NCBI RefSeq assembly: GCF_900105115.1
Contig: NZ_FNRV01000001.1
Span: forward strand, 5,192,501-5,256,500
DNA from: Pseudomonas mohnii
GTDB taxonomy: Bacteria; Pseudomonadota; Gammaproteobacteria; Pseudomonadales; Pseudomonadaceae
Direction: 5' to 3'
DNA length: 64,000 nucleotides
Part shown: positions 1-7,200 of the stretch, one piece after another
Position numbering within the stretch: position 1 is the first letter of the stretch
Layout of the letters: every line of letters begins with the position of its first letter
The notes under the pieces: generated by a model
The model's input: only the letters and a program-made list of their open reading frames with translations
Told to the model about the DNA's origin: nothing
The model's database searches: none
Made by a program: the position numbers and the translations under genes

Positions 1-1
1 C

Positions 2-61
2 GCCGGTTATGACGAAACAGCCAACTGCCGGTGCATCTGCATCTACCACCTGAAGGAATGA
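2..61 (+). CDS. C-terminal fragment of a phage protein (partial)
   Basis: An open frame enters from the window edge and stops with TGA three bases before the next gene's ATG. Only about 19 residues remain, ending NCRCICIYHLKE. The Cys-rich NCRC tail recalls the C-termini of some phage head morphogenesis proteins, but this is too short to identify. The tight spacing to the next gene says it belongs to the same late structural operon. Confidence 0.45.
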   Translation, partial: AGYDETANCRCICIYHLKE

Positions 62-64
62 CCC

Positions 65-454
65 ATGCCCGACATTTACGACCGGAGCAAAGCTCTGGCG
101 GTGCGGATGCTCGCGCCTCGCAGCAAAGGCGGAAAGGGTTTGGAGATGACGCTGACCAAATCAGTCAAGGGGCCGAGAGATCCTGATACCGGCGGCGCGG
201 CAACCGTAAATACGAACCACGAAGGCTCAGCATTCCGCGACACCTATGAGCAGAAGGACATTGACGGCACGGCGATCAAGGTCGGCGACGTCAAGCTACT
301 GGTCTCTCCGGTGAAGCTCGATGGTGCCGATATGCCGCAGCCTTCCACTCAAGACAAAATTCTGTTCGACGGCAGGCTCTACACCGTCATCCAGGTCAAT
401 CCTTGGAATTACGCCGGCCTCGCGGTCGGCTTTGAAGTGCAGGCGAGGGCGTAA
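65..454 (+). CDS. Putative phage head-tail connector (stopper-like) protein
   Basis: A 129-residue protein with a small beta-rich look (YEQKDIDGTAIKVGD, then KILFDGRLYTVIQVNPWNYAG near the C-terminus). Its size and its position directly before an HK97 gp10-like protein and a tail terminator fit a head-closure or stopper protein, which plugs the portal and docks the tail. The call rests on gene order and general sequence character, not on a recognised catalytic motif. It begins 3 bases after the preceding gene and its stop overlaps the next start (TAATG), so it is translationally coupled. No signal peptide or membrane segment is seen. Confidence 0.65.
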   Translation: MPDIYDRSKALAVRMLAPRSKGGKGLEMTLTKSVKGPRDPDTGGAATVNTNHEGSAFRDTYEQKDIDGTAIKVGDVKLLVSPVKLDGADMPQPSTQDKILFDGRLYTVIQVNPWNYAGLAVGFEVQARA

Positions 455-900
455 TGGCTGAGAAAGTCCACCACATGACCGCCAGATATGGCGGCCTGAA
501 CGGGTCATTTTCCGAAACCTTGCGCCAGTACCGTGATCAGACCCTGGCTGACATGGATGAGATATTCCAAAGGGTTGTTATTGAGATCGGCACAACCCTG
601 ATTCGGCTTTCTCCGGTGGACACCGGGCGTTTCCGGGGGAACTGGCAGTTCACTATCGACTCCCCTGCGTCGGCCAGCCTCGACAACTACGACAAGGAAG
701 GCCATCAGACCATCGCGGAGCTTGTTGGTGGTGTGCAATCCCTGACCTACGGCCAGACAGCCTACCTCGTTAACAACCTGATCTATGCGATCCCGCTGGA
801 GTATGGCCATAGCCAGCAAGCGCCGGCCGGCATGGTGCGAATCACAAAGGAAAGCTTTCAGGCCATTGTCGAGCAGGTCGTACGGGAGGTTTCAGGATGA
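454..900 (+). CDS. HK97 gp10-like tail-completion/neck protein
   Basis: A 148-residue protein with the layout of the HK97 gp10 family: an N-terminal helix, the central SPVDTGRFRGNW segment (the 'P.DTG.LR.S' hallmark of the family), and a C-terminal LIYAIPLEYGHS followed by APAGMVR. These proteins sit at the head-tail junction or assist tail completion. It overlaps the upstream stop by one base and the downstream start by four (ATGA), which is usual in a late phage operon. Family assignment is good; the precise virion position is inferred. Confidence 0.8.
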   Translation: MAEKVHHMTARYGGLNGSFSETLRQYRDQTLADMDEIFQRVVIEIGTTLIRLSPVDTGRFRGNWQFTIDSPASASLDNYDKEGHQTIAELVGGVQSLTYGQTAYLVNNLIYAIPLEYGHSQQAPAGMVRITKESFQAIVEQVVREVSG

Positions 901-1310
901 GCCATGCTCGCGCACGCCGCGCTATCGAGGTGAAGCTCGACGCATGGGCCGAGGCAGAAGGGCTCATGGTCGCCCATGGTGCGGAGCCATTCGACCCGCC
1001 GGAAGGCCAGGTCTATTTGCGAGCCTTCTTGATCCCGGCAAGCACCACATGCCGCTACCTGAATGCGAGCGAGCTTGAGTACAGCGGCATCTATCAGGTC
1101 AGCATCATCACCCCGATCGATCAGCTGATCTCTGTGCCTGAACAAATCATCGATCAGCTATCAGCGCTTTTCCCGCTCGACTCTCTGCTGGATAGGGCTG
1201 GCTTTCTCGGCCAGGTCTCCGCTCCCGTCGAGCAGGGCCCCACCATCACGGAGCCGGATAGATACACGGTTCCTGCGTCTTTCACCTACCGTGGAAGCGC
1301 TGCGCCATAG
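897..1310 (+). CDS. Phage tail terminator protein (DUF4128-like)
   Basis: A 137-residue protein read from an ATGA overlap with the gene before it. The sequence has the RRAIEVKLDAWAE N-terminal helix and the long ISVPEQIIDQLSALFP helix seen in DUF4128/gpU-type tail terminators. These form a ring on top of the polymerised tail tube and receive the head. It lies between the gp10-like protein and the tail-tube genes, exactly where a terminator is expected. The identification is by size, order and general family resemblance. Confidence 0.75.
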   Translation: MSHARARRAIEVKLDAWAEAEGLMVAHGAEPFDPPEGQVYLRAFLIPASTTCRYLNASELEYSGIYQVSIITPIDQLISVPEQIIDQLSALFPLDSLLDRAGFLGQVSAPVEQGPTITEPDRYTVPASFTYRGSAAP

Positions 1311-1319
1311 GGCAGAGCA

Positions 1320-1775
1320 ATGCAAAAACGTATCCCTCTACCCAATGGAACGACGATCTGGGTCAGCCCGGCCGTTACTCCCGGCACATTCGCCCCGCCT
1401 GGCCCGACGGACGCAAGCTGGATTGAAGTGCAGAAGGTCACCGCACTGACCCACTCGGGTGGCGATGAGAAGTTTTCCACCCATTCACCGCTGGGCAGTT
1501 ATGAAGATGTGCGCACACCTGCCGGTCGCAACCTGATGGATATCCAGTTGAGCTTTGAGGATGCGCCAGATTCTGCCTACGCGGCAGCAATCGCGCAGGG
1601 CATGGATGCCCGGGCGGCGCTGGCCTGGAAGTTCAAGCTGCCAGGCGGCCTGACCAATATCGTTTTCGCCGGCTATGCAAGCGGCGCAATGCTCCCGGTC
1701 CTTGATCGAAACCAGCTCATGACTATCGCCATCACCATCGCCGTGATCGGCACGCCGAAACGCATCACCACCTGA
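1320..1775 (+). CDS. Phage tail tube protein, copy 1 (short form)
   Basis: A 151-residue protein beginning MQKRIPLPNGTTIWV. It shares a clear core with the next gene: ASWIEVQKVTALTHSGG, a middle DIQLSFEDAPDSAY segment, KLPGG, and DRNQLMTIAITIAVIGTP. That core fits a TP901-1/lambda gpV-type tail tube fold, the subunit that stacks as hexamers into the non-contractile tail. It lacks the roughly 70-residue N-terminal insertion found in copy 2. About 70 bases of non-coding DNA separate the two copies. Whether both are incorporated into the virion, or this one is a minor tube or tail-tip subunit, cannot be told from sequence. Confidence 0.75.
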   Translation: MQKRIPLPNGTTIWVSPAVTPGTFAPPGPTDASWIEVQKVTALTHSGGDEKFSTHSPLGSYEDVRTPAGRNLMDIQLSFEDAPDSAYAAAIAQGMDARAALAWKFKLPGGLTNIVFAGYASGAMLPVLDRNQLMTIAITIAVIGTPKRITT

Positions 1776-1844
1776 CCCGCTCCGCCCAGCAAACCCCATA
1801 CCCGCAAGCGCGGGCACTCGTTTACATAAAGAGGTAATACCCCC

Positions 1845-2504
1845 ATGGCTACTCGTATTGCGCTGCCGAACGGCGCGACTATGGAACTCGCAGTCAGCTT
1901 TTCTACTGCAAAACTGATCACCGCCATCAGTAACGCGAACCCCGCTGTAGCGAGCGCTACAGGTAACGGCCTGGCTGATGGCGATATCGTTCTTCTCCAG
2001 TCGAGCTGGGGAAAGCTGGATGGTCGTGCTGTCCGTGTTGCCGATGCTGCCACCGACAATTTCGCTCTGGAAGGCATCAGCACGCTGAACGCCGATTTCT
2101 ACACCGCAGACGGCGGCGCTGGCAGCTTCCAGTCAGCAGCAAGCTGGGTCGAAATCACCAAGATTACGGGCGCGTCACTGACTGGCGGCGAGCAGCAATT
2201 TCTGACTGTTGGCTACTTGTCGGATGACGATGATCGCCAGTACCCGACCAACCGCAACCCTATGAGCATGGCGCTGACGGTTGAAGACCAGCCGACTGCT
2301 GCGTACGTGCCGGTTGCCGAAGGCTACACCGACAACAAAACCCAGACCGTGCTGCGCCTGAATCTGCCCAACGGCGACAAGATTCTCTACCCGGGCTTCT
2401 GCACCATCACCGACACCCCGACACTGGAACGAAACGCACTGATGACCCGCACAGTGAACTTCGCTCTTTCCGGCCGTCCTGTTCGCTACGTCAAAGCCGC
2501 GTAA
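1845..2504 (+). CDS. Phage tail tube protein, copy 2 (long form)
   Basis: A 219-residue paralogue of the preceding gene: it starts MATRIALPNGATMEL and has ASWVEITKITGASLTGGEQ, MALTVEDQPTAAYV, LNLPNGDK and ERNALMTRTVNFALSGRP in the same order as copy 1. Between the N-terminal strand and the core it carries an extra stretch (residues about 25-95, including NGLADGDIVLLQSSWGKLDGR) that looks like a small beta domain. A good ribosome site (AAAGAGGTAAT) precedes the ATG, and there is its own leader, so this may be the highly expressed major tube subunit. That role is inferred. Confidence 0.8.
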   Translation: MATRIALPNGATMELAVSFSTAKLITAISNANPAVASATGNGLADGDIVLLQSSWGKLDGRAVRVADAATDNFALEGISTLNADFYTADGGAGSFQSAASWVEITKITGASLTGGEQQFLTVGYLSDDDDRQYPTNRNPMSMALTVEDQPTAAYVPVAEGYTDNKTQTVLRLNLPNGDKILYPGFCTITDTPTLERNALMTRTVNFALSGRPVRYVKAA

Positions 2505-2567
2505 TACGCGGCTACACCCATTATCGCGTAACCCACGCTACCACCTCTCGCACCAGGAGCCTCACCC

Positions 2568-2948
2568 ATGGCCAAGATTTCCATCAAGCAGAACCCAACC
2601 TTCAAACTCGACGTTGAAATCCCGCGCATCGGCGACAAGCCGGTCAAGGTGCCTTTCGTGTTCGCCTACCGTGACCGCGATGAGCTTTCCGAATTCGCCG
2701 ACAACGGAATCCAGCACGGCAAAGAAGTGCGCGAGCTGATTGAAAAGGAATGCACCGTTCGCGAGCTCTCCAGCAAATCTGAAGAGTTCCAGACCAGTCA
2801 GCTCTTGCTGATCGTCAAGGGCTGGGGCTTCGATGACGAACTGAACGAAGAAAACATCCGAGCACTGGTGCGCAGTCATGCGGCCGTCCCTGACGCAATC
2901 GTCGCGGCGTACCAATCGGCCTATAACAAGGCGCGCGAGGGAAACTGA
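2568..2948 (+). CDS. Tail assembly chaperone, G-like (zero-frame product)
   Basis: A 126-residue acidic protein (MAKISIKQNPTFKLDVEIP...) lying between the tail tube and the tape measure, the invariant position of the lambda G gene. G-type proteins bind the tape measure before tube assembly. The final codons GAG GGA AAC TGA contain the slippery heptamer GGGAAAC immediately before the stop, so a fraction of ribosomes should shift back one base and continue into the next frame to give a longer G-T protein. A normal Shine-Dalgarno (CAGGAGCC) precedes the ATG. Confidence 0.85.
   Translation: MAKISIKQNPTFKLDVEIPRIGDKPVKVPFVFAYRDRDELSEFADNGIQHGKEVRELIEKECTVRELSSKSEEFQTSQLLLIVKGWGFDDELNEENIRALVRSHAAVPDAIVAAYQSAYNKAREGN
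2939..2945 (+). other. Programmed -1 ribosomal frameshift site (GGGAAAC)
   Basis: The heptamer is in the correct register for simultaneous slippage (G GGA AAC) and abuts the zero-frame TGA. After a -1 shift, reading resumes CTG ACA GAG and remains open for 22 codons to the ATG of the following frame and on to 3259. Lambda uses GGGAAAG at the same place. The register and the open frame are seen directly; use in vivo is inferred from the conserved phage mechanism. Confidence 0.85.
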
Positions 2949-3259
2949 CAGAGGTCGTCCGGGCCATCTACACCCCGTCCGTAACAGCTGAGCAGGCTGC
3001 TCTGTTCGGCATGAAGCCGGAGGACCTGGAGATCGAAATCGAACTGTGGGCCATCAATGCCGAAGCCTTCAGCGTGTTCAACTCCATGAGCACGCAATGG
3101 CGCTCCGGCATGAGCGGGGCGACAGGCCTGGATTACACCGCGCTACCTGTCGTGATGGATCTGGAGGGGGTGAAGGCTGATAACCGTCAGCAAGTGTTCA
3201 GAGATGTGCGGACCATGGAGCAGGAAGCGTTGCGGACGATGGCTGACAACCAGGAGTGA
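2945..3259 (+). CDS. Tail assembly chaperone, T-like extension (-1 frame)
   Basis: This is the C-terminal part of the frameshifted G-T chaperone, about 104 residues after the slip, giving a product near 230 residues. An internal ATG at 3011 could start an 82-residue protein, but it has no convincing ribosome site, so expression as the G-T fusion is more likely. It has a helical MKPEDLEIEIELWAINAEAF segment and resembles the DUF1799-type proteins found here in related prophages. In lambda the T part recruits tail tube subunits onto the tape measure. Confidence 0.75.
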   Translation: MTEVVRAIYTPSVTAEQAALFGMKPEDLEIEIELWAINAEAFSVFNSMSTQWRSGMSGATGLDYTALPVVMDLEGVKADNRQQVFRDVRTMEQEALRTMADNQE

Positions 3260-3261
3260 TC

Positions 3262-3717
3262 TCAAGGCTTAGAATTTAGCTTGTCCTTCGCCTTGCGCAA
3301 CCGCTCGTAAATGGCGGCTGATCGCGGGCCTTTGTGCACAAGGGCGAAAAGCCCAGCCTGTACGCAGGCCTGGGTCTTGTAGTCTTCAGCTATCGCAACC
3401 CAGCGCTCGCACATGCTGATCTCGCTGAGAGCGTTCTTGTTCTTCTTGAACAGGATGGCGGCGCGCTCGAAATAGAACGGCGCTGCGCATATTCGACTGC
3501 CAGCCGCCTGACCCCAGTAGTTGCGCTCTTCTGCGGCAACACACTGGACCATGGCGGATAGATCGTTTTTGTCGCCGGCAAACTCAGTGGTCGGAACGCC
3601 GCTGACATGGGCGAGGGCGCCCATGTCGCGCATGATCTCTTCGGACGTAATCTCGAAGTCTGGTTTGGTGGCGCCCTGTTGAGTGCTGCCGTCCAGCACC
3701 TGCTTGATCCATGACAT
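3262..3717 (-). CDS. Unknown protein, reverse-strand accessory (moron) gene
   Basis: The gene points against the surrounding late operon and starts two bases after the T-frame stop. Two in-frame ATGs lie 6 bases apart (at 3723 and 3717); AAGGAG sits 2 bases before the first and 8 before the second, so the second start is preferred (151 residues). The protein is soluble and helical, with four cysteines in the middle and no signal peptide or membrane segment (motifs include CVAAEERNYWGQAAG and SEISMCERWVAIAEDYKTQACV). I do not recognise the family. Independent orientation inside the tail module suggests expression in the lysogen. Confidence 0.65.
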   Translation of the reverse strand: MSWIKQVLDGSTQQGATKPDFEITSEEIMRDMGALAHVSGVPTTEFAGDKNDLSAMVQCVAAEERNYWGQAAGSRICAAPFYFERAAILFKKNKNALSEISMCERWVAIAEDYKTQACVQAGLFALVHKGPRSAAIYERLRKAKDKLNSKP

Positions 3718-3841
3718 GCTCATAACTCCTTGCTCTGAATGGGAACCGTAGCAGGCAATTCAGTGGGCGTCTAAACCCTGCCGCTTTGGTGGTCTGCTGT
3801 GATGGTGGTAGATTGCCGGCATCAAAAAGGGAGATGTGGCG

Positions 3842-4186
3842 ATGTCAAACGGCTCTAATGCACTGGGACTTGTCCTAATTTTTTTCTGCATAGTTATTTA
3901 TTTTATTCCGGCATTAAACGCTTCTCGTAGAGAGCACTCGAATTCAGTAGCCATTTTCTTGCTTAACCTGTTTCTTGGCTGGACTCTCATTGGGTGGGTT
4001 GCAGCTCTTGTTTGGTCCGCGTCTGCTATCTCTCCCGCCCCCACAGAATCGTTACACACCGAAGAGGCCGCACCTGTCGAGCAGGACAAGTACCAAAAGC
4101 TTGAAATCCTTGCCTCTTTGAAGGAGAGGGGAATGATTACCGATGAAGAGTTTCAAAAAGAGAAAGCTGAGCTCCTGGGGAGCTGA
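3842..4186 (+). CDS. Superinfection-immunity membrane protein with SHOCT tail
   Basis: A 114-residue protein. Residues about 8-28 form one membrane segment (LVLIFFCIVIYFIPALNA) and about 38-60 a second (VAIFLLNLFLGWTLIGWVAALVW). The NLFLGWTLIGW pattern is the hallmark of the T4 Imm-like superinfection immunity family (PF14373). The C-terminus (KLEILASLKERGMITDEEF) is a SHOCT motif. GGGAG is spaced 8 bases from this ATG; the in-frame GTG two codons earlier is too close to it. The gene has its own upstream gap and is followed by two terminators, so it is an autonomous cassette. Its likely job is to block DNA entry by related phages into the lysogen. Confidence 0.8.
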   Translation: MSNGSNALGLVLIFFCIVIYFIPALNASRREHSNSVAIFLLNLFLGWTLIGWVAALVWSASAISPAPTESLHTEEAAPVEQDKYQKLEILASLKERGMITDEEFQKEKAELLGS

Positions 4187-4205
4187 GACCTCTTAAATTT
4201 CCTGA

Positions 4206-4228
4206 GCCCGCCATTGAGCGGGCTTTTT
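4206..4228 (+). terminator. Rho-independent terminator after the immunity gene
   Basis: GCCCGC and GCGGGC pair around a 6-base loop and are followed by TTTTT. It lies 20 bases after the stop of the superinfection-immunity gene and isolates it from the tape measure gene. Confidence 0.8.
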
Positions 4229-4236
4229 AATGCCTG

Positions 4237-4260
4237 AAAGCCGGCCGCTGAGCCGGTTTT
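4237..4260 (+). terminator. Second tandem terminator before the tape measure gene
   Basis: A second hairpin (AAAGCCGGC / GCCGGTTTT with a short loop and T run) follows the first, and both are trailed by the same TTAATGCCTG, suggesting duplication of the terminator. Because it overlaps the first codons of any longer reading of the tape measure gene, it also argues for the later start of that gene. Confidence 0.65.
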
Positions 4261-4280
4261 TTAATGCCTGGAGGAAAGTG

Positions 4281-7200
4281 ATGGGCACAATCGGCGAACT
4301 TGGGCTTGCAGTCCACTCCGAGTCGGCAGTCCAGGCCGCCGAAAATCTGGACAGATTGGTCGAGTCGGGAGTTCGGGCGGAGCAGGCGGTCAATCATCTT
4401 GGCGAGACCTCCGAGCAGGCCAAGGCCCGAGTCCTCGGCCTAGCCAAAGCGGCCCTTGAGTCAAGCTCGTATCAAGAAACTCTGAATCGCGCCTATGAGG
4501 CTACAGCGGGTGCTTCGGCCGCCGCAGCTCGCGAGCAACTGAATCACTCGGCAGCAATTCGCCAGAGCTCAAAATCTGTAACCGAGAGCGCATCCGCCCA
4601 AGAAAAACTTGCCGCGTCGGAACGAAAGACAACTGCAGCGACAACCGACCAGACTCGTGAACTGGAAAAGCTTCTCGCCCAGATCGATCCAACAACGGCG
4701 GCATATGCGCGCCTGGACAAGCAACAGCAGCAGCTCGCAAAGTTCAAGGCGATCATGCCCGCCAATGACTTCGCAGATTACAGCGCCAAGATTGAACAGA
4801 CCCGTGCCGGCCTGAGTCGTCTTGATGAAGGGATGAGCAAAACTGGCGCTTCCGCCAAACAGACCTCAGCAGCGTTGCGTACTGTTCCTGCGCAAGTGAC
4901 GGATATTTTCACCTCCATTGCTGGCGGGCAGTCAATTGTGATGGTTGCCCTTCAGCAGGGCGGGCAGCTTAAGGATTCGTTTGGCGGCATTGGTTCTGCC
5001 GCGAAAGCGGTTGGGGGCTACGTCCTCGGCCTCGTTAATCCGTTCACCGTGGCAGCTGCTGCGGCTGCCGCACTGGGATACGTCTATTACGATGTCGAGA
5101 AGCAGGTCAGCGCCTTCAATAAGGCTCTCTTTTCAGGTACCGCGAGCTCAGGTCAGACGTCGAGCAGCCTTGCCGCCATATCGAAAGACGCAGCAGCAAT
5201 CGGCGGAAGCATCAGCGAAGCCAATGATGCCGTTATTGCTCTCGCGGGCAGCGGAAAGCTTAGCCAGGTACAGTTTAAAAATCTTGCCGAGGCGGCAGCA
5301 TCCATAGGCGAGTATTCAGGAAAGGGCGCCGGCGAAGTTGCCAAATCGCTTTCCGACATTGGCGATAGCGCTACGGACGCCGCGCAGAAGATCAGCGCTC
5401 AATACGGCCTGCTGACTTACGCGCAGTATGAGGTGATTGCCGCGCTTGATGAGCAAGGCAGAAAGCAGGAGGCGCTCGACGCCCTCAGCGAGGCCTTGAA
5501 TCAGAACGCTCAAGAGCGCCTTGCGAAGTATCGAGCCTCACTGTCAGACCTTGAGCGCGACTGGAATGACGTCGGGACAGCGATCAGTAACGCCTATAGT
5601 CGAATAAAGGGGGGGCTTTTCCCTGGAATTGACGAGCAGATCGCGCGCACGCAAAAAGATTTGGATGAGGCAAACAAAGGAAATGTAGGGCTCTTCCAGA
5701 ATAAAAAGGAGATGGTTGAGTTTTATACGGATCGCTTGAACTTTCTTCAGGATGAGAAGGCGGCCAAGGAGGATATTGCTCGATACGACGCCGAGAACGA
5801 TCGGAAGGATCAGGAGCGAATTGCCGCCCAAAGAGACTGGAAGTCCGAGGTTAAAAAATACCAGTCCGACGCAAAAAATCTTGAGGATGAGGTCACCGAG
5901 GCAAAGCGTAAGGGTCTAGCTGCTGGTGCATCTCAAGTTGAGATAGAAAAAACCATTGCCAGTATCCGGGAGAGGAGCGCCAAGAAGAACGGCACAAAAT
6001 CCTCCGCAGTAGATCTCACCTCCTTCAATGATGCCGACAACAAGCTCAAGGCCCTCACTGCCAGCTTCCAGAATTCGATGCGGGTTTTGGATGCCTCGCA
6101 GAAGGCCGGTCTGATTACTCAGCAGCAGTACGCCGAGCAGAAGTCAGCGCTTATCCAGAAAGAAAAGACCGACGTCGAGGCTGCCTATCAGGGCGAGATT
6201 TCCGCCCTTGAATCGGTCCGCGACAAGTCCAGCACCACCAGCGCCCAGCGCATTCAGATCGACCAGAAGATTTCCGACTCCAAGTCGAAGATGGTCGACG
6301 CCCTGAAGAAGCTGGACGCTGACCAGGAAGTACTTTCAATTGAGATGCGCGGCCGGCTGGACAAGGACGAGGCCGCGATCAAGGCGTTCGCGCAGACGGT
6401 TCAGGACAGCCTCAACCTTGCTCAGCAGGGGCTGGATAATCAACTGGCAGGATTTGGGCTAAGCGATAAGGATCGCGGGCGCCTTCAGGAAGATCTGAAA
6501 ATCCGGCAGGACTATCAGAAGCAGCTGGAGAAGCTGACTCGCGATTACGGGAACATCGTCAGTCCATCCAGTGCAGACAAGGATAAGTACGACCGCGAAA
6601 CCCAGATCCTGAAAGGCGCTTTGGATCAGCGCCTGGCCAAGCAAGAGGACTATTACCGCAAGGAGGACGCCCTACGCGGCGATTGGTCAAACGGCGTTTC
6701 TCGCTCCTGGAGAAACTACGTTGATGAAGCCAATGATGCAGCAGGCCTGACTGAGTCAGCCTTCACCAATGCCTTCACAGGTATCGAAGATGTCTTCGTT
6801 GACTTCGTCACCAACGGCAAGGCCTCGTTCAAGGACTTCGCTGATTCAGTGCTCGCTGACCTGGCGCGCATTGTTTTCAAGCAGCAGATCATGGCTCCGC
6901 TGCTGCAATCGATGTTTGGCAGTACGCCGTCAGGCGACGGCATCGGCCAGGCATCGGGCCAGATGTTCGGCGGTGGCACGGGCTCCGGCTTCACCGACAT
7001 CCTGTCGATGGGCCAGAAGGCAGTCGGCCTGTATCAAAGTGGCGCCGGCCAGGCGTTTATATCTGGCTTTCAGTCGGGCACTGGCATTGTCGGCGGCATT
7101 GAAAGCGGTCTCAGCGCTGGATATGCATCGCTTTCTGGCGCAATCACTGGCAACACCGCAGCTATCGGCAGCTTGCAGTCGGGTTACACAGGTTCGGCCA

